DNA from: Mediterraneibacter gnavus ATCC 29149
Lineage (GTDB): Bacteria; Bacillota; Clostridia; Lachnospirales; Lachnospiraceae
Assembly (NCBI RefSeq): GCF_008121495.1
Contig: NZ_CP043051.1
Location: 1,398,501-1,462,500, forward strand
Length of the DNA stretch: 64,000 nt
Direction of reading: 5' to 3'
In this document: one piece after another, positions 61,686 to 64,000 of the stretch
Layout of the letters: each line of letters begins with the position of its first letter
Numbering within the stretch: position 1 is the stretch's first letter
Program-made: the position numbers and the translations under genes
Notes under the pieces: model-generated
Databases searched by the model: none
The model's input: the letters and a program-made list of their open reading frames with translations, nothing else
What the model was told of the DNA's origin: nothing

Positions 61686-62909
61686 ATGGGACTGCATGTC
61701 ATTGATGAAGCAAAAAGATGTTTAAACTGTAAAAAACCGAGATGTCAGGAAGGGTGTCCGATCCATACCCCGATTCCTGTGATGATCCAGATGCTGCTGC
61801 AAGGAGAGATGCCGGAGGCGGCAGAAATGGTGTTTGCCAACAATCCGCTGTCTGTCATCTGTTCTCTGGTCTGTGACCACGAAAAACAGTGTGAAGGGCA
61901 TTGTGTGAAAGGCATAAAAGGAGAACCGGTGCATATTTCTTCGATTGAAAATTATATTTCAGATACCTGCTTTGACCGGATGAAGCTGGAGCAGCTTCCG
62001 AAAAACGGCAAACGGATCGCAGTTGTCGGCGCGGGTCCGGCAGGAATCACAATCGCTATTTTGATGGCGTGCAGAGGATATAAAGTGACGATTTTTGAGG
62101 TAAAAGAGAAGATCGGAGGAATCATGCGTTATGGAATTCCTGAATTTCGTCTGCCAAAGTCCATTTTAGACCGCTATTATGTAAAAATGAAAGAGCTGGG
62201 TATCTTATTTAGGCCCAATTTTGCGCTGGGTGGTTCCACAGGTGTGGAAGATCTTTTAAGAGACGGATATCATGCCGTATTTATCGGAACAGGAACCTGG
62301 AGACCGTATCAGCTGCATATACCGGGAGAAACATTTGGAAATGTGCACTACGGAATCAATTATCTGAACAATCCGGATGTCTATGATCTGGGAGAACGGG
62401 TACTTGTCATCGGTGCGGGGAATGCGGCAATGGATGTGGCAAGAACGGCAATTCGTAAAGGCTCCCGGCATGTAACCGTCTATTCCATCACAGAAATTCC
62501 GGCGGCATCCCCAAAAGAGGTGGAGTATGCAAAACTGGACGGAGTAGAGTTCGAATATCTGCAGACGGCCATTGAAATCCGGGATGAAGGAGCCATTATC
62601 TGTGATGTGGAATGGACCGAAGATGGAAAACTGGTGAAAAAAGAAGAGACTGCCAGGCTTGTTCCGGCTGACAGTATCATTATTTCGATTTCTCAGGGAC
62701 CGCAGGATCGGATCGTGAACCGGGATAAAGAGCTGCAGGTAGATGATCGGGGATTGCTCAAGACAGATGCAAATGGAGAGACCACCATGCCGGGGATTTT
62801 CGCATCCGGAGATGTAGTGACCGGTGCAAAGACCGTGGTAGAGGCGGTGAAGTATTCGAAAATGATCGCAGATGCGATGGATGAGTATGTAAAAACACAT
62901 TATGAATAG
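61686..62909 (+). CDS. NAD(P)-dependent oxidoreductase, glutamate synthase small subunit-like (GltD/SudA type)
   Basis: 407 aa. N-terminal Fe-S domain with CLNCKKPRCQEGCP and CDHEKQCEGHCVKG; FAD motif IAVVGAGPAGITIAIL; GGIMRYGIPEFRLPK; NADPH motif VLVIGAGNAAMDVARTA; C-terminal GIFASGDVVTGAKTVVEAVKYSK. It feeds electrons from NAD(P)H or ferredoxin to a partner. No large glutamate synthase subunit is adjacent, so the partner and reaction are open (sulfide dehydrogenase/NfnB-like role possible). ATG 61686 follows AAGGAG. Monocistronic. Confidence 0.88.
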   Translation: MGLHVIDEAKRCLNCKKPRCQEGCPIHTPIPVMIQMLLQGEMPEAAEMVFANNPLSVICSLVCDHEKQCEGHCVKGIKGEPVHISSIENYISDTCFDRMKLEQLPKNGKRIAVVGAGPAGITIAILMACRGYKVTIFEVKEKIGGIMRYGIPEFRLPKSILDRYYVKMKELGILFRPNFALGGSTGVEDLLRDGYHAVFIGTGTWRPYQLHIPGETFGNVHYGINYLNNPDVYDLGERVLVIGAGNAAMDVARTAIRKGSRHVTVYSITEIPAASPKEVEYAKLDGVEFEYLQTAIEIRDEGAIICDVEWTEDGKLVKKEETARLVPADSIIISISQGPQDRIVNRDKELQVDDRGLLKTDANGETTMPGIFASGDVVTGAKTVVEAVKYSKMIADAMDEYVKTHYE

Positions 62910-62912
62910 AAA

Positions 62913-62948
62913 TACAGGCTGGTGTTCTTTGCAAAACATCAGCCTGTA
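62913..62948. terminator. Bidirectional terminator
   Basis: TACAGGCTGGTGTT (62913-62926) pairs with AACATCAGCCTGTA (62935-62948), one G-T pair, then CTTTTTTT on the plus strand; it separates two convergent genes. Confidence 0.88.
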
Positions 62949-62954
62949 CTTTTT

Positions 62955-64000
62955 TTACTCTAAAATAAAATCCATATAAACCGGATTATGATCACTCCAT
63001 TTAAAACCGGTATCCAGAACCAGTGCATCTTCTACAGTCACATTATCAGATACCAGAAAACCATCTACTGTTACAACAAAATCAGATTCGCTGTAAGGCT
63101 GATCTGCATTTCGGCAGGATGGTACCGGATTTTTCTCATCAAACGGTGCGATCAACTGCATGAAATCAGGAATCAGTTCTTCGGATATCGGCTTTGCCCA
63201 GTTGTCTTCTAATTCCTTGTGACCAAAAATCTCAGCAGAATTTCCAAGCAGATCTTTGTTGAAATCACCGCCCGCAACAATATAATTTCCAGCGTCATAT
63301 TCTTCTTTCATATCCTCAAACAGCATCCGCAGCTGATTGTCCGCGGTGCTCGGATCAGATGTATAAGCGGAAAGATGCAGATTGTACAGGACAAGTTCCT
63401 TTCCGTTTTCTGTCGGAATCCGGTTGACGCTATAACAGCGATCCAGATCCAGCAGTTTCATAAATCCATCTTCGATCGGTAAAGAGCGTCTGATGGATTC
63501 CGTGATCTTCATGTTAGAAACTGTAAGCATACCGGATTTGTTCTTTCCGTGTGGTTCCAGAATCGGATAGAACAGATAAGGGCTGTCATAGTTCTGAGCA
63601 AATGTGTAGTTTCGTGAGGTGTTATCGGTTGAAAGTGTCTGTGAAAGCAATAATTTGCGTTCATCCACATGATAACTTCTTGTTCCGTCAATATCCACTT
63701 CCTGGAACAGCATAAAATCCGGGTTTAATTGAGCTACAGCTTCTGCATAGCTGCTGACGTTTTCAATGACGGCATCTTTGGAACGGGCACGGCTTTCTTT
63801 TCCACCGTCCATAAAGAAAGAATAGTCGTCACTGTATGCGCCGAAACCGATATTTCCAGATGTGATGCGGTAACTTTTTTTGGTTTTTGCCTTTTCTGTA
63901 GATTTTCCGGTGATCGTCAGTTTTTGCTTGTCTTCCAGACGATAGTAACTGGAAAATACATAAACAACATAGCCGACTACGATCAGTATCAGAGTTCCGA
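62955..64000 (-). CDS. Membrane-anchored endonuclease/exonuclease/phosphatase-family protein (5' end outside window)
   Basis: The frame is open to the window end, so the start lies beyond 64000; at least 347 codons are visible. The first visible part is a membrane helix (GTLILIVVGYVVYVF), followed by ITSGNIGFGAYSDDYSFFMDGG (the Asn of the catalytic fold), LFQEVDIDGTRSYH (metal-binding Glu), NLHLSAYTSDP, VAGGDFNKDLLG (Asp/Asn) and the terminal FKWSDHNPVYMDF (Asp-His). All catalytic elements of the EEP superfamily are present, placed on the outer side of the membrane. A nuclease, phospholipase or phosphatase role cannot be told. An internal ATG at 63812 is not the start, because the conserved N-terminal strand precedes it. 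Confidence 0.85.
   Translation of the reverse strand, partial: GTLILIVVGYVVYVFSSYYRLEDKQKLTITGKSTEKAKTKKSYRITSGNIGFGAYSDDYSFFMDGGKESRARSKDAVIENVSSYAEAVAQLNPDFMLFQEVDIDGTRSYHVDERKLLLSQTLSTDNTSRNYTFAQNYDSPYLFYPILEPHGKNKSGMLTVSNMKITESIRRSLPIEDGFMKLLDLDRCYSVNRIPTENGKELVLYNLHLSAYTSDPSTADNQLRMLFEDMKEEYDAGNYIVAGGDFNKDLLGNSAEIFGHKELEDNWAKPISEELIPDFMQLIAPFDEKNPVPSCRNADQPYSESDFVVTVDGFLVSDNVTVEDALVLDTGFKWSDHNPVYMDFILE

Overview
The window looks like a chromosomal segment of an anaerobic Firmicute of the family Lachnospiraceae (the [Ruminococcus]/Mediterraneibacter/Blautia/Dorea neighbourhood). This is an inference from gene content: a GlgC/GlgD pair, a CooS-type CO dehydrogenase, a carboxyspermidine-type polyamine operon, PdxST, several Rpn-like nuclease genes, DUF1700/PadR and DUF6472 genes, moderate G+C, AGGAGG-type ribosome binding sites and many hairpin-plus-T terminators. 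No rRNA, tRNA or CRISPR array was seen. Genes are dense and mostly in short co-directional operons.

Layout. 1-3.6 kb: tail of a membrane protein, a LytTR response regulator with its GHKL sensor kinase, and galactose mutarotase. 3.8-6.0 kb (minus): glycogen genes glgC-glgD. 6.2-11.9 kb: a GNAT-like/M20 peptidase fusion, a cytoplasmic Cu/Zn-SOD-like protein, YaaA with an HD phosphohydrolase (minus), Maf with DUF6472, a palindromic element and a YgjP-type metallopeptidase. 12.2-14.8 kb: an AT-rich Schlafen/AlbA_2 protein with tandem repeats and a YjdF-like membrane protein. 15.1-21.6 kb: complete F1Fo ATP synthase operon (atpBEFHAGDC) with its own promoter, leader and terminator. 21.6-26.4 kb: a MITE-like element with a 9-bp target duplication, an Rpn-like nuclease, pdxS-pdxT, O-acetylhomoserine sulfhydrylase and a deleted dicarboxylate symporter. 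26.5-30.5 kb (minus): an Rrf2 regulator driving cooS, a CooF-like ferredoxin and an NAD/FAD oxidoreductase. 30.7-36.5 kb: ribose operon rbsRKDACB with a strong promoter and LacI-type operator.

36.7-43.5 kb is accessory: an Rpn gene broken by a 60-bp in-frame insertion, then (minus) a DUF2500 protein, an HTH/TPR (RRNPP-like) regulator, a 23-codon micro-ORF, an ABC exporter and a small membrane ORF, plus a large orphan membrane protein. The regulator-peptide-exporter group is my best candidate for an undescribed small signalling system. 43.7-53.4 kb: YkgJ-type Fe-S protein, RecQ, a CPBP protease, then an operon (DUF454, YgbA-like NO-stress protein, two ABC half-transporters) behind a Fur-box-like promoter, and a flavoprotein dehydrogenase.

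53.5-56.0 kb is a decayed stretch: a 5'-truncated Rpn gene, a PadR/DUF1700 pair with a frameshift at an A7 run, a small protein, a truncated MITE copy and a structured region that may be an IS200/IS605 right-end remnant or an operon leader. 56.0-61.6 kb: polyamine operon (arginine decarboxylase, spermidine synthase, agmatinase, carboxynorspermidine dehydrogenase and decarboxylase). The window ends with a GltD-like oxidoreductase and the 3' part of a membrane-anchored endonuclease/exonuclease/phosphatase-family gene on the minus strand.
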